Positions 35,915 through 44,263 of a DNA stretch of 64,000 nucleotides are shown piece by piece. Made by a program: the position numbers and the translations under genes. The stretch is taken from NCBI GenBank assembly GCA_903880095.1, contig CAIRNX010000001.1:1-64000 (forward strand), in the 5' to 3' direction. The number at the start of each line of letters is the position of its first letter. The stretch's first letter is position 1. The DNA comes from an uncultured Micrococcales bacterium (GTDB lineage Bacteria; Actinomycetota; Actinomycetes; Actinomycetales; Microbacteriaceae). The notes under the pieces were generated by a model, which saw only the letters and a program-made list of their open reading frames with translations, was not told where the DNA came from and did not search any database.

Positions 35915-37177
35915 TTACCGCACCAGCGATCCGCCTGCGCGCTTGCGTGCAAGAGCGTCGATTGTTGCTGCTACTAGCAGAACGCTTCCGGTGATGATGA
36001 AGTTGAGGCCGGCTGGAACACCCAGTAGACCTAGCCCGTTGTCGATGGTCGAGATAACGAATGCACCGAGAGCCGCGTAAGCGAGGCGACCGCGGCCACC
36101 GAAGAGGCTCACACCACCAACAACTGCGGCAGCAACACCTTCTAGAACGATCGACTTACCGGCGCCCGATTCAACGTTGCCGATGCGACTCACGTTGAAG
36201 ACACCCGCAATCATTGCGAGGGTCGAGCAGATGATGAAGGCGGTCATACGGATCTTGGCTACCTTGATGCCGGCACGACGAGCCGCCTCAGGGTTTCCAC
36301 CAACTGCGTAGAGGTGGCGTCCGTAGCGCGTGCGGTCGAGCATGAACGTGCAAATGAACAGAATCACCACGACAAACGGCACCACGATTGGCATGCCCTG
36401 AATCGGGTGGTAGCCGGGGCTACTCGTATTTAGAAGTCCGCCTTGGCGTCTGTCGATGTTGCAAATCTGAACGATTACAGCACCGATAACTGCGATGCCG
36501 CCAAGCTTCATGGCCAAGAGTGTCAGCGGTCGAACCGGAAGGTTTGCCTTTAGGCGACGCGAGCGATCCCACAGGCTCATCGCGGCTGTAACTCCGAGGC
36601 AAATGGCCAGCAGCAGCCAACCGGCCCAGAGCGGCATGGTGCCGTTCATTATTGCCATAACCTCTGGCACCTGAAGGGTGAGAATGCCACCCTCGCCAAG
36701 AATGATCAGCATCACGCCAGGGAAAGCAAGGTAAAGCGCAAGCGAGATTACGAACGATGGCACGCCAATCTTCGCGACGAAGAAACCCATAAACCAACCC
36801 ACAGCTACGCCGAAAACGAAGGCGAGAAGTAGATTGAGAATCCAGGTGTTAGGTGAGCTCTGGTTCAACTTCACGAAAATGGCCATGCCGGTACCGAAGG
36901 TCACACCGGCCGAAAGGTCAATCTCGGCAAGCAAGATCACGAATACCAGAGCTGACGTCAGCATGATCAGCGTGGCTGACTGCACCAACAAATTGGTGAG
37001 GTTGATTGGCGTAAGAAATACGTTGCTAAGAAGAGAGAACAAAACCATCAAGAGAATCGCGGCGCCGACGGCCGGGAGCGGCCCCATGTCGCCTGACTTG
37101 AGTCTTGAAAAATATGAAGCCAGTTGGTCGCGTGTTGAACCTTCGTGGCCGGTATTGAGTGCGAGTTTCTCTGACAT
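35915..37177 (-). CDS. Sugar ABC transporter permease (XylH/RbsC type, CUT2)
   Basis: The 420-residue protein has about ten membrane helices and the CUT2 permease motifs EIDLSAGVTFGTGMA and GGNPEAARRAGIKV. It ends with GLLGVPAGLNFIITG and an Arg-rich tail, typical of xylose/ribose/galactose permeases. It is the last gene of a binding protein - ATPase - permease operon and its ATG shares one base with the ATPase stop (TAATG). The length is a little above E. coli XylH and the specificity is not certain. Confidence 0.9.
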   Translation of the reverse strand: MSEKLALNTGHEGSTRDQLASYFSRLKSGDMGPLPAVGAAILLMVLFSLLSNVFLTPINLTNLLVQSATLIMLTSALVFVILLAEIDLSAGVTFGTGMAIFVKLNQSSPNTWILNLLLAFVFGVAVGWFMGFFVAKIGVPSFVISLALYLAFPGVMLIILGEGGILTLQVPEVMAIMNGTMPLWAGWLLLAICLGVTAAMSLWDRSRRLKANLPVRPLTLLAMKLGGIAVIGAVIVQICNIDRRQGGLLNTSSPGYHPIQGMPIVVPFVVVILFICTFMLDRTRYGRHLYAVGGNPEAARRAGIKVAKIRMTAFIICSTLAMIAGVFNVSRIGNVESGAGKSIVLEGVAAAVVGGVSLFGGRGRLAYAALGAFVISTIDNGLGLLGVPAGLNFIITGSVLLVAATIDALARKRAGGSLVR

Positions 37178-37926
37178 TACTTGGTCTCCTTTGATCCCTT
37201 GATGCCCGTGATGTAACCGATGACGTCGTTGTGGTTGGTTTCTGAAGTTTTGAGTTGAGCAACCATGTTGCCCAGGTAAAGCACGGCGATATCGTCGGCA
37301 ACCTTAAAGACGTCAATCAGGTTGTGGCTGATGATTACGACTGCAATACCCTTGTCGGCGAGGCGTCGCACAAGGTTTAGGACCTGCTCGGTCTGGGCAA
37401 CACCAAGTGCTGCGGTTGGTTCGTCGAGAATGACAACCTTCGCGTCCCTAAGAACTGTGCGAGCAATCGCAACAGTCTGTCGTTGGCCACCAGAGAGCGA
37501 TGAAACCTTTTGGCGAACAGACTTTACGGTCTTGACCGAAAGGCTCTCAAGAGCCTTCACGGCTGCGAATTCCATGTTTGATTCGTCGAGAGTCAACTGC
37601 GAGATTTCTTCGCGACCCAAAAACATGTTTTGAACAATGTCTAGGTTTTCGCAGAGTGCGAGGTCTTGATAAACGACTTCAATGCCAAGAGCAGAGGCCT
37701 GGCGAGGAGTGGTGAGCTGAACCTCTTGTCCCTCAAAAAGTACGGTTCCGTGATCGTAGGGCTGCACTCCGGCTAGCCCCTTGATCAGCGTGGATTTTCC
37801 GGCGCCGTTGTCGCCTACGAGTGCGGTTACCTTGCCTGGGTGAACAACGAGGTTCACACCCTTTAGAACGTCAACCGGGCCGAAGCTCTTGGTGATTCCG
37901 GTTAGTTCAATTACTGGAGCGCTCAT
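37177..37926 (-). CDS. Sugar ABC transporter ATPase, single nucleotide-binding domain
   Basis: The 249-residue protein has Walker A GDNGAGKSTL, signature LSGGQRQTVAIAR, Walker B VVILDEPTAAL and the H-loop ISHNL. It energises import of a sugar through the permease next to it. Classical CUT2 ATPases (RbsA, XylG, MglA) have two fused ATPase halves of about 500 residues. This one has a single half, as in FrcA-type systems, so it presumably works as a homodimer. Confidence 0.9.
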   Translation of the reverse strand: MSAPVIELTGITKSFGPVDVLKGVNLVVHPGKVTALVGDNGAGKSTLIKGLAGVQPYDHGTVLFEGQEVQLTTPRQASALGIEVVYQDLALCENLDIVQNMFLGREEISQLTLDESNMEFAAVKALESLSVKTVKSVRQKVSSLSGGQRQTVAIARTVLRDAKVVILDEPTAALGVAQTEQVLNLVRRLADKGIAVVIISHNLIDVFKVADDIAVLYLGNMVAQLKTSETNHNDVIGYITGIKGSKETK

Positions 37927-37951
37927 TGCGTTCTCTTTCTTTGCAAATTAG

Positions 37952-37990
37952 AAAACCTGTGTGCCAGCCCTTTAGAACTGGCACACAGGT
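37952..37990 (-). terminator. Intercistronic hairpin between binding-protein and ATPase genes
   Basis: A perfect 13-bp stem (37955-37967 with 37978-37990) with a 10-base loop is followed, in the direction of transcription, by TTTT. It lies between the stop of the binding protein and the ATG of the ATPase. It would act as a partial terminator and 3'-end stabiliser for the binding-protein message. Confidence 0.85.
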
Positions 37991-38016
37991 CTCAACTACT
38001 TGTTGCTAGTTTCTTG

Positions 38017-39051
38017 CTACTTTACGCCGTGAGCGGTACATGCAGCAGCGACAGCGCCGGTGCAGATGTCCGTTGCCTTTGCGTTTCCGTCAGCAACAAC
38101 GTCCTTGACCTGGTCTGGACCGACCGAGACAGGAGTTAGAGCAACGTAAGGTACACCGTTGTTCATCATGGTGGTTGCGTACTTCTTGCCACCAGCGATT
38201 GCAGTGATTACGTCGACAGCTGCCTTGACTTCAAGCTGGAATGGCTTGTAGACGGTGGCGGTCTGTAGACCTAGCAATACGTTCTGAAGACCAGCGGTCG
38301 ATGCGTCCTGACCCGAAACAGGAACGGTTAGACCGTTCTTGGTAAGGATCGTGATGATCGATGCAGCGTTGTTGTCGTTCGGAGCTAGAACAGCGTCAAC
38401 CTTGCCCTTTACAGCAGTGAATGCCTGCTCGAATAGGGTTCCGGCCTTTGCGCCATCCCAAGTTCCGTCCATGGTGAAAGCAGCCTTCGCGCCAGCAGCG
38501 TCTAGAACGGCCTTTGCGCCATCGAAGAACATTGCAGCGTTACCGTCTGTTGGGTCACCTGACGAGTAGATGATGCTTGCGGTCTTGATGTCCTTGTTAG
38601 CGGCAGCTAGACCGTCAACAATCATCTGACCTTCCATTGCACCAACCTTGGTGTTGTCGAACGATACGTAGTAGTCAGCGCCAGCGATTGGACGGTCGTA
38701 GGCGATTACTGGAACACCAGCAGCCTTGGCCTTCTTCGCTACTGCAACACCAGCACCCTGGAAGTCGACTAGAAGCATTACTGCGCAACCCTTGGCGAGC
38801 TGAGCATCTGCGATTGTCGAGTACTTTCCAGCGTCGCTCTGGGCGTTCTGGATGTCGGCGGTGAAGCCGGCGTCCTTAAGGCCCTTCTGAAGTGCTGGGT
38901 GGTCACCTGGCTCCCAGCGGGTTCCGCTGTCGGCGTCTGGAAGGATCACACAAGCGCGCTTGGCGGTCGTGGTCGATGCGGCACATCCGGTGAGGGCCAT
39001 CGCTGCAACAGCAGCTACGGCAATCATCGAGACGATTGAGGTTTTCTTCAT
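38017..39051 (-). CDS. Periplasmic-type sugar-binding lipoprotein (CUT2)
   Basis: The 344-residue lipoprotein has a Lys-Lys start, a hydrophobic core and the lipobox MALTGC near residue 22. The mature domain reads as a type-1 periplasmic-binding fold. It has ILPDADSGTRWEPGDHPAL, AKAAGVPVIAYDRPI and VSFDNTKVGAMEGQ, close to XylF-type xylose-binding proteins. The likely substrate is a pentose or other monosaccharide. The gene is first in the operon and the only lipoprotein. A LacI-type operator lies about 100 bases upstream. Confidence 0.9.
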   Translation of the reverse strand: MKKTSIVSMIAVAAVAAMALTGCAASTTTAKRACVILPDADSGTRWEPGDHPALQKGLKDAGFTADIQNAQSDAGKYSTIADAQLAKGCAVMLLVDFQGAGVAVAKKAKAAGVPVIAYDRPIAGADYYVSFDNTKVGAMEGQMIVDGLAAANKDIKTASIIYSSGDPTDGNAAMFFDGAKAVLDAAGAKAAFTMDGTWDGAKAGTLFEQAFTAVKGKVDAVLAPNDNNAASIITILTKNGLTVPVSGQDASTAGLQNVLLGLQTATVYKPFQLEVKAAVDVITAIAGGKKYATTMMNNGVPYVALTPVSVGPDQVKDVVADGNAKATDICTGAVAAACTAHGVK

Positions 39052-39149
39052 TGAACACTCTTTCTTATCTTTATAGATTTCTGAGACTTCAGATTTAACT
39101 CAACGCTGAGTCAGTGTCAGTCTCACAGCAAGAGACAACCTGAGCAAAT

Positions 39150-39173
39150 TGTTAGCGTTTACATTTTGCTAAC
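39150..39173 (-). promoter_or_regulatory. LacI-type operator of the sugar ABC operon
   Basis: TGTTAGCGTTTACA (39150-39163) is an imperfect palindrome with the central CG of LacI-family operators. It is overlapped by a second inverted pair, GTTAGC (39151-39156) with GCTAAC (39168-39173). It lies in the 136-base gap upstream of the binding-protein gene. No LacI-family gene is present in the window. Confidence 0.6.
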
Positions 39174-39187
39174 GAATTGGTAAATAC

Positions 39188-39652
39188 TTACTCGTACTTA
39201 CCTTTGATCACGAAGTAAGAACCACGGATCTCGCCGGCAAGCTTTGACTTCTGGCGCACGAACTTAAATTTGCTCGCCAACTCAATCGGCACGTCCATGC
39301 CCATCGACAACTTAAAGCCGACAGCACGCTTGCCGCCATCTTCGAGCGCATAGAGCACGTTGACCGATAGGCCGCTTTTGTAGAAAACGTAGGTCCAACG
39401 CACGCCCTCAATCAGCATGTCGGTAACCTCGAGTGGCTTAGAAGCAAAGTTGATGTCGCGTTCAGCAAGCACACGGTTTACGTAGTCGACGAGCTCGGGT
39501 GCTTCGGCAGCTGGCTTGGTCACGAAATCTAAGGCGTACTTGTTCTTAAAGTAGCGAGCTTCGTTGGCACGAAGGCCAGCAAGTGCATCGACAACAGGGG
39601 AGGTCTCGAACCCATCGGTTGAGACGTTTACAAAATCAACTAGACCAGCCAT
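39188..39652 (-). CDS. Conserved-looking protein of unknown function
   Basis: The chosen ATG at 39652 gives 154 residues. It is preceded by AGAGAG about 6 bases upstream. An ATG 39 bases further upstream has no such site. The protein is mixed alpha/beta and carries no signal peptide or membrane helix. It contains short strands (SVNVLYALEDGG, RAVGFKLSMGM) and a basic C-terminus (FVRQKSKLAGEIRGSYFVIKGKYE). I do not recognise a family. It is the gene upstream of the sugar operon on the same strand. Confidence 0.75.
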   Translation of the reverse strand: MAGLVDFVNVSTDGFETSPVVDALAGLRANEARYFKNKYALDFVTKPAAEAPELVDYVNRVLAERDINFASKPLEVTDMLIEGVRWTYVFYKSGLSVNVLYALEDGGKRAVGFKLSMGMDVPIELASKFKFVRQKSKLAGEIRGSYFVIKGKYE

Positions 39653-39715
39653 TGCTTCTCTCTTTTCAGCCCCTAGAGAATTCTGCCTCAAGTTCGGCTT
39701 CTAGTTGCGACATCT

Positions 39716-40120
39716 TTATTCGGCTTGCACGTGCTCCGGGTTCATCCAGAAGAGATCCCAGAGGTGGCCATCAAGGTCTTCGAAGCCCCAGCTAAACATG
39801 AAGCCCAGGTCTTGTGGCGGGTTGATCTGGCGAGCGCCTAGTTCGATTGCCTTCGAGGTCAAAGAGCGAACCTGCTCTGCTGAGTCACAACCGAACGCCA
39901 AAATCGCCTCGGTTGATGTCTTCGGGGCGATGTCCTTGCTAATAAAGCTCGAAAACTTTGCGTGCTCTAAAAGCATCACGAAAATGTTGTCGCCAACCAG
40001 CATGCAGGTCGACGACTCGTCGGTGAACTGGGCGTTGAACTTGAAACCCAGTGCGGTGAAGAAGTCCACCGAGCGTTTCAGGTTTTCGATTGGCAGGTTT
40101 ACGAAGATTGTGTTGAGCAT
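39716..40120 (-). CDS. VOC-family protein (glyoxalase/bleomycin-resistance fold)
   Basis: The 134-residue protein starts MLNTIFVNLPIENLKRSVDF and ends WGFEDLDGHLWDLFWM, the beta-alpha-beta-beta-beta pattern of VOC proteins. EDLDGHLWDLFW carries the last metal ligand position. It belongs to the YaeR/PhnB-like cytosolic group and the substrate is unknown. It has a leaderless start, with TAGTGT six bases before the ATG. Confidence 0.88.
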   Translation of the reverse strand: MLNTIFVNLPIENLKRSVDFFTALGFKFNAQFTDESSTCMLVGDNIFVMLLEHAKFSSFISKDIAPKTSTEAILAFGCDSAEQVRSLTSKAIELGARQINPPQDLGFMFSWGFEDLDGHLWDLFWMNPEHVQAE

Positions 40121-40126
40121 TGAAAC

Positions 40127-40132
40127 ACACTA
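40127..40132 (-). promoter_or_regulatory. -10 element for leaderless VOC gene
   Basis: TAGTGT on the minus strand ends six bases before the ATG at 40120, with no Shine-Dalgarno. Confidence 0.45.
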
Positions 40133-40180
40133 CCCAAATGGTTTCTCGCCATTCAACTTAGAGGGATCCCGCGTCTTCCG

Positions 40181-40573
40181 CTAATTCTTGAAAACGGCCT
40201 CAATTTGCCAACCGTCTAGGTCGGCAAGGTAGGCGGCGTAATAGTCAGGCCCAAACTCCGCCCAAAGTTTTGGGGCGCCCTCGTCTTTGGCTCCGAACGC
40301 GATGCCTCTCTTATGCCATTCATCCACGGCTTCGCGAGAGGGAGCCGCAAAGCAAAGGTGAAAGCCAGGGCCAGGTGAGAGCTGCTCGGCTTCGCGCTCT
40401 TTGATCGTGAACTTGTCTTTGTCGGGTTCGGTGCCGTAGCCAATAGCCTGATGGCGCTCGCCGGGGCGAATATCTTCGAATGCGCGAATGTAACCAAGCG
40501 GTTCAAGAATCGCGTCATAGAAGGCGCCGGACGCCGTGATGTCCGCGACGCCAATGCTCAGGTGATGAATCAT
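40181..40573 (-). CDS. VOC-family protein
   Basis: The 130-residue protein begins MIHHLSIGVADITASGAFYDA, a classic VOC start with His at the first metal position. It contains HLCFAAPSREAVDEWH and ends YYAAYLADLDGWQIEAVF. It is likely a glyoxalase-like or dioxygenase-like enzyme. It is 60 bases upstream of the other VOC gene on the same strand but less than 30 percent identical by eye. TACTCT lies six bases before the ATG. Confidence 0.9.
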   Translation of the reverse strand: MIHHLSIGVADITASGAFYDAILEPLGYIRAFEDIRPGERHQAIGYGTEPDKDKFTIKEREAEQLSPGPGFHLCFAAPSREAVDEWHKRGIAFGAKDEGAPKLWAEFGPDYYAAYLADLDGWQIEAVFKN

Positions 40574-40579
40574 TCCTAA

Positions 40580-40585
40580 AGAGTA
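40580..40585 (-). promoter_or_regulatory. -10 element for leaderless VOC gene
   Basis: TACTCT on the minus strand ends six bases before the ATG at 40573. An AGGA touches the ATG but has no usable spacing. Confidence 0.45.
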
Positions 40586-40644
40586 CTGAAATAAAAATGC
40601 AGACTTAGGCTTTGAGTTAGTAACGCCCTAAAGAAAGTCGCCCA

Positions 40645-41679
40645 ATGACCAAAGTTCTTCTAACCGGCTCAAGCGGTTACATCGGCAAGCACATCACCCT
40701 TCGCCTACTGGCTGATGGCTTTGAGGTGAAGGCATCGGTTCGCAAGAGTTCGAAGGCCGATGAGGTCAGAGATGCTGTAGTGGCGCACCTGCCCGCAGGC
40801 TTCGAACTTGCCAAAAAGTTGAGCTTCGTTGAACTCGACCTCGAAAGCGATTCTGGTTGGGATTCGGCGCTTGAAGGCGTCGATGTCCTTATTCACAGCG
40901 CATCGCCATTCCCGATTGCTTCACCCAAAGACGAAAACGAACTCGTTCGCCCTGCCGTTGAAGGAACCCTGCGTGCTTTGAAGGCCGCTCACAAAGCCGG
41001 CGTAAAGCGCGTGATTCTCACCTCATCTGTCGCCGCCATCTACGGCAACGATCTCCCAGCAGGCAAAACGGAGTTCGATGAGACGATGTGGAGCGACCCA
41101 AACCACGTGGTCGGACGCGTCGCCTACACAAAGTCGAAAACGCTAGCCGAGAAGGCCGCCTGGGACTACATCGCCGCAGAAGCCCCAGAGCTCGAACTAA
41201 CCACCATCAACCCTGTTTTGGTTGCCGGAGCCCCACTAGACAAAAACTTTGGCGCATCGGTCTCGGTTGTTGAGCGCATCATGAATGGCAAAGACCCGAT
41301 GCTGCCGGACCTATCATTCTCAATCGTCGATGTCAAAGATGTCGCCGCGATGCACGTCAAGGCAATCAGCATCGACGACAGCAAGGGCAAGCGATTCATC
41401 GCGAGCGCTGGTTCGAGAACCTTCGTTCAGATCGCAAAGACGCTCAAAGAGCAGTTTCCGAAGCGAAAGATTTCAACGATTCAGGCCCCAAGCTTCGTCA
41501 TTCGCTTCTTGGCGTTGTTCGATGGCGAAGTGAAAGCTGTTCTGCCAACCCTCGGCAAGCACATCGGAGTCAATTCGAGCCAAACCACCAAGGTGTTGGG
41601 AATCGACTTCATCTCACCTGAAACTTCTCTCATCGAGACCGCGAACTACCTGGTCGATAACAAGCTAGTGAAGCCCTAA
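40645..41679 (+). CDS. NAD(P)-dependent epimerase/reductase (dihydroflavonol-4-reductase-like)
   Basis: The 344-residue protein starts TKVLLTGSSGYIGKHITLRL, an extended-SDR NAD(P) site. The catalytic region has ILTSSVAAIYG (Ser) and VAYTKSKTLAEKAAWDY (Tyr-x3-Lys). This matches the DFR/cinnamoyl-CoA reductase-like branch of extended SDRs, and substrates in bacteria are mostly unknown aldehydes or ketones. It is followed by the PGPGW gene after two bases. Confidence 0.9.
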   Translation: MTKVLLTGSSGYIGKHITLRLLADGFEVKASVRKSSKADEVRDAVVAHLPAGFELAKKLSFVELDLESDSGWDSALEGVDVLIHSASPFPIASPKDENELVRPAVEGTLRALKAAHKAGVKRVILTSSVAAIYGNDLPAGKTEFDETMWSDPNHVVGRVAYTKSKTLAEKAAWDYIAAEAPELELTTINPVLVAGAPLDKNFGASVSVVERIMNGKDPMLPDLSFSIVDVKDVAAMHVKAISIDDSKGKRFIASAGSRTFVQIAKTLKEQFPKRKISTIQAPSFVIRFLALFDGEVKAVLPTLGKHIGVNSSQTTKVLGIDFISPETSLIETANYLVDNKLVKP

Positions 41680-41681
41680 AG

Positions 41682-41939
41682 GTGGAGTGGCTTAAGCGAG
41701 TCCTCTCGCGCCTACCTCACCCGATCCGTTGGGGTCTAACGATGTTTCTGGGCGTTGTGCTGATCATCGCCGGAATCATCATGATTGTGACCCCAGGCCC
41801 AGGTCTGTTAGTCATTTTTCTCGGCATCTCGATCTTGGCCCTAGAGCTTGAGTGGGCACGTGAACTCAACAAGCAGGGGATTCAGGGCCTCGAGAAGGTC
41901 ATGGCCAAACTGAAATCGATTTTCAAGCGAAAGAAGTAA
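41682..41939 (+). CDS. PGPGW-type small membrane protein
   Basis: The 85-residue protein has two membrane segments. The segment GVVLIIAGIIMIVTPGPGLLVIFLGI contains the TPGPG turn that defines the family. A long amphipathic helix follows (LEWARELNKQGIQGLEKVMAKLKS). The GTG start at 41682 follows the upstream stop by two bases. The family is conserved in actinobacteria and no reaction is known. The 3' end overlaps the convergent gene by 17 bases. Confidence 0.85.
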   Translation: MEWLKRVLSRLPHPIRWGLTMFLGVVLIIAGIIMIVTPGPGLLVIFLGISILALELEWARELNKQGIQGLEKVMAKLKSIFKRKK

Positions 41940-42891
41940 GCGCCCTCAAAGCGAAGTACGTGAGCCACTTCGACTCCTCGCCAACCTCAGAGTCAACATC
42001 TAGCCAAACTTGACCGGGTAGACGGTCGTTGGTAACCCAGCGTCCGTTTTCATTCGCCTGCGAAGCTAGCCAATCGGCAGCCTCGCGCAGTCGAGCATCT
42101 GGCTCTGTGCCAGCAAACCTTGCAGAATCTTTGAAATAGTTCAAAGCGCGCAGGATCGAATAACTCCATCTGAATGGGTAGGCAAGATCGTGAACCCATG
42201 GCCCAACAGGTTCGCCAGTTGAGAGCCGAAACATTGCCTTTCGTTCGAGCAAGTATTCTTCGCCAAGCTTGCGGGCGGCAGAGATGCGATCATCCGCGCC
42301 GACACGCTCTTCGTAGTCCAGCAGGCCGACCAATGAGTTCAACGTCGAGTGAAATGAAGACTTGGTGTCACCTTCGATCCATTCGCAGTTCCAACCGCCG
42401 TCTTCAAGCTGGTGGTCGAGAAACCATTGAGCATTCGCTGAAACGTCAACGCCTAACCAGGCTCCGTTCGCAAGCGTGAAGGCGTTGATGCAACAATCGA
42501 CCTCGCCACCCCAATAGGGAAGATCTTCATATTCCCAGCGAGAGTTCGCTTCGAGTTTTGACGCGGTGTCGCCCAAGGCATCGGAGCTAACTCCCAAGTC
42601 ACGCAACGAGTTCAAGGTCCACGTAGTTGCGTAGTAAGGTTGACCCTTCTCGTCGCCATCACGAGTCAACACGCGAGGATCTTTTCGCACCGGAAAGTAA
42701 GCGCCGCCGGCCCACTGCCCGTCTTCGTCTTGCAGGCTCAAAAGCTTGGCGCCGAAACCTTGGGTGGCAACCAAAACCCGAGTGGACTGCCAGGTTTCGG
42801 CAGGGAGGCCAAGAAGGTCACGCTCAACCCTCCAGCGCAGCGAAGGGTCGCTGTCGAGAAGCCAGTCGGTCGTTTCTTTGCCCAAAGTCAT
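41923..42891 (-). CDS. Squalene-cyclase/prenyltransferase toroid-fold protein
   Basis: The 322-residue protein has repeated toroid-type segments (LLSLQDEDGQWAGGAYFP, FLDHQLEDGGWNCEWIEG, WLASQANENGRWVTNDR). These are the QW-like motifs of terpene cyclases and prenyltransferases. The catalytic DxDD motif of squalene-hopene cyclase is not seen, and the length is half that of the cyclases. The cysteines in VDCCINAF are unusual. It may be a non-catalytic toroid protein or a small hydrolase-like enzyme. The ATG overlaps the downstream hydrolase's stop by one base. Confidence 0.72.
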   Translation of the reverse strand: MTLGKETTDWLLDSDPSLRWRVERDLLGLPAETWQSTRVLVATQGFGAKLLSLQDEDGQWAGGAYFPVRKDPRVLTRDGDEKGQPYYATTWTLNSLRDLGVSSDALGDTASKLEANSRWEYEDLPYWGGEVDCCINAFTLANGAWLGVDVSANAQWFLDHQLEDGGWNCEWIEGDTKSSFHSTLNSLVGLLDYEERVGADDRISAARKLGEEYLLERKAMFRLSTGEPVGPWVHDLAYPFRWSYSILRALNYFKDSARFAGTEPDARLREAADWLASQANENGRWVTNDRLPGQVWLDVDSEVGEESKWLTYFALRALTSFA

Positions 42892-43778
42892 TAGTGATTC
42901 TCAGAGTTCTGGAGCGAGTCGATCGCGCCCTTCAGGATTGCATCTCGAGCCTCAACCATGATGTCAATGTGGCCAAGACCCTCTAGGCGAACAAACTTCG
43001 AGCCGGGAATTTGGCTTTGGTTGTATTCGCCGTACTGAATCTCGACATCCTCATCAAGGTCGCCATGCCAAATGGTCACCGGCTTGTTGATTTGATCAAT
43101 GTCGAAACCCCAAAGGTGGATGTTTGCGGCGTAATCGTCGGCATCGGCTTCTGGGCCATTGGCCAAGGCGACGCGGATGGATCGCGCGAAATCGTCAGCG
43201 AAAACCGTGTACTCATCTTTGAAGTCAGCGAAGCGTGGCAGGTACTGCTCTAGATCGGCGAGCATGAAAGCAGAAGTCACATCTTTTTCTTCATCAAAGT
43301 TGGCACTTCTGGTCTTCAGCAATGCTTCAAAGTCTGCCCTGTTTATCTGGGCTTTCTCGTGGCGCTCGAGTGATACTGCGGCCATCCATCTTGGATCGTT
43401 TGGATCTTGCGAAGGAATGCCCGCAATAGTGTGAACCCCAACGCAACCGTCGATGAACGCCGAACCTAGTGCTCTACCGCCGCCACCAGACCAACCCACA
43501 GACACGAAACGTTCAACTTCTAGGTGTTCAATAAGCTCTCGCACATCTGAAACATCGTCTGCCATGCGACGGCCAGGTTTGCGAGTGCTTGCACCCACGC
43601 CGGGGCGATTCAGAGCAACCGCTCTAACCCCGCTCTCTAAGCAAAGCTTCAACCAGGCGTTCCAAACATCGAAACCAATCGTCGTGCCGTGGTGAAAAAT
43701 AAGAGTGTTGCTCGACTCAACGCCGTTGTCTGTGTATTCCAGCTTTCGCCCGTCGGCGAGAGTTAGCTGCCTGTTCAA
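42891..43778 (-). CDS. Alpha/beta hydrolase
   Basis: The TTG start at 43778 gives 295 residues starting LNRQLTLADGRKLEYTDNG and follows the VOC stop by one base (TAGTTTG). The longer frame from 43931 would overlap the VOC gene by 152 bases and is rejected. The domain shows LIFHHGTTIGFDVW (oxyanion), the nucleophile elbow SVGWSGGGGRALG (G-W-S-G-G) and GLGHIDIMVEARDAIL with the likely His. It is a soluble esterase/lyase type of unknown substrate. Confidence 0.82.
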   Translation of the reverse strand: MNRQLTLADGRKLEYTDNGVESSNTLIFHHGTTIGFDVWNAWLKLCLESGVRAVALNRPGVGASTRKPGRRMADDVSDVRELIEHLEVERFVSVGWSGGGGRALGSAFIDGCVGVHTIAGIPSQDPNDPRWMAAVSLERHEKAQINRADFEALLKTRSANFDEEKDVTSAFMLADLEQYLPRFADFKDEYTVFADDFARSIRVALANGPEADADDYAANIHLWGFDIDQINKPVTIWHGDLDEDVEIQYGEYNQSQIPGSKFVRLEGLGHIDIMVEARDAILKGAIDSLQNSENH

Positions 43779-43779
43779 A

Positions 43780-44148
43780 CTAGTTGCCGGCGACCACTGC
43801 GAACCAGCGGCCTTCGTTGTCTGAGAAGGCAAAACTTTGAACACCGCCGTGGTCGGCTGGCTCGGTTGCCTGCACTCCAGCCGCAACCAACTTTGCCTGA
43901 GCAGAAGCCAAATCGGCAACGTTGAAAGCAATCGAAGGGGTTGCGAGGTCTAGGTTGTCTGGGTTGTTTGCCATCAAGGCAAGCGGCACGAGTTCAAAAG
44001 AAAAGGCCTGATCAACAAACCCAACCTGCACAATCTCAAACGGGCCAGCCTGCTTGCGACCCTTCTCAACCATTCCTACCTTGTCTGTCCAAAACTTCAG
44101 ACATTCTCCGGCGTCGGTCACATACAAAACAACATAGCCAACTCTCAT
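43780..44148 (-). CDS. VOC-family protein (glyoxalase-like)
   Basis: The 122-residue protein begins RVGYVVLYVTDAGECLKFW and contains ESR-like strands ending FAFSDNEGRWFAVV. It fits the single-domain glyoxalase/bleomycin-resistance fold. A GAGGAG lies before the ATG at 44148. It is co-oriented and coupled to the alpha/beta hydrolase and toroid genes, so they may form one small catabolic unit. The substrate is unknown. Confidence 0.87.
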   Translation of the reverse strand: MRVGYVVLYVTDAGECLKFWTDKVGMVEKGRKQAGPFEIVQVGFVDQAFSFELVPLALMANNPDNLDLATPSIAFNVADLASAQAKLVAAGVQATEPADHGGVQSFAFSDNEGRWFAVVAGN

Positions 44149-44263
44149 GGCTCACTCCTCTTCGTCGCTTTCACAATTCAACTACAAACAGGCCCTGAAC
44201 ACTCAGAAGGTTTTCGACTGCGGTGATTGTCTTTGTGCCGAACCAGACTTGCCAATTTTGTTT

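Noticed and set aside
42891-43931. Longer start for the alpha/beta hydrolase
   Set aside because: The extra 51 residues lie wholly within the VOC gene in another frame and show no family character.
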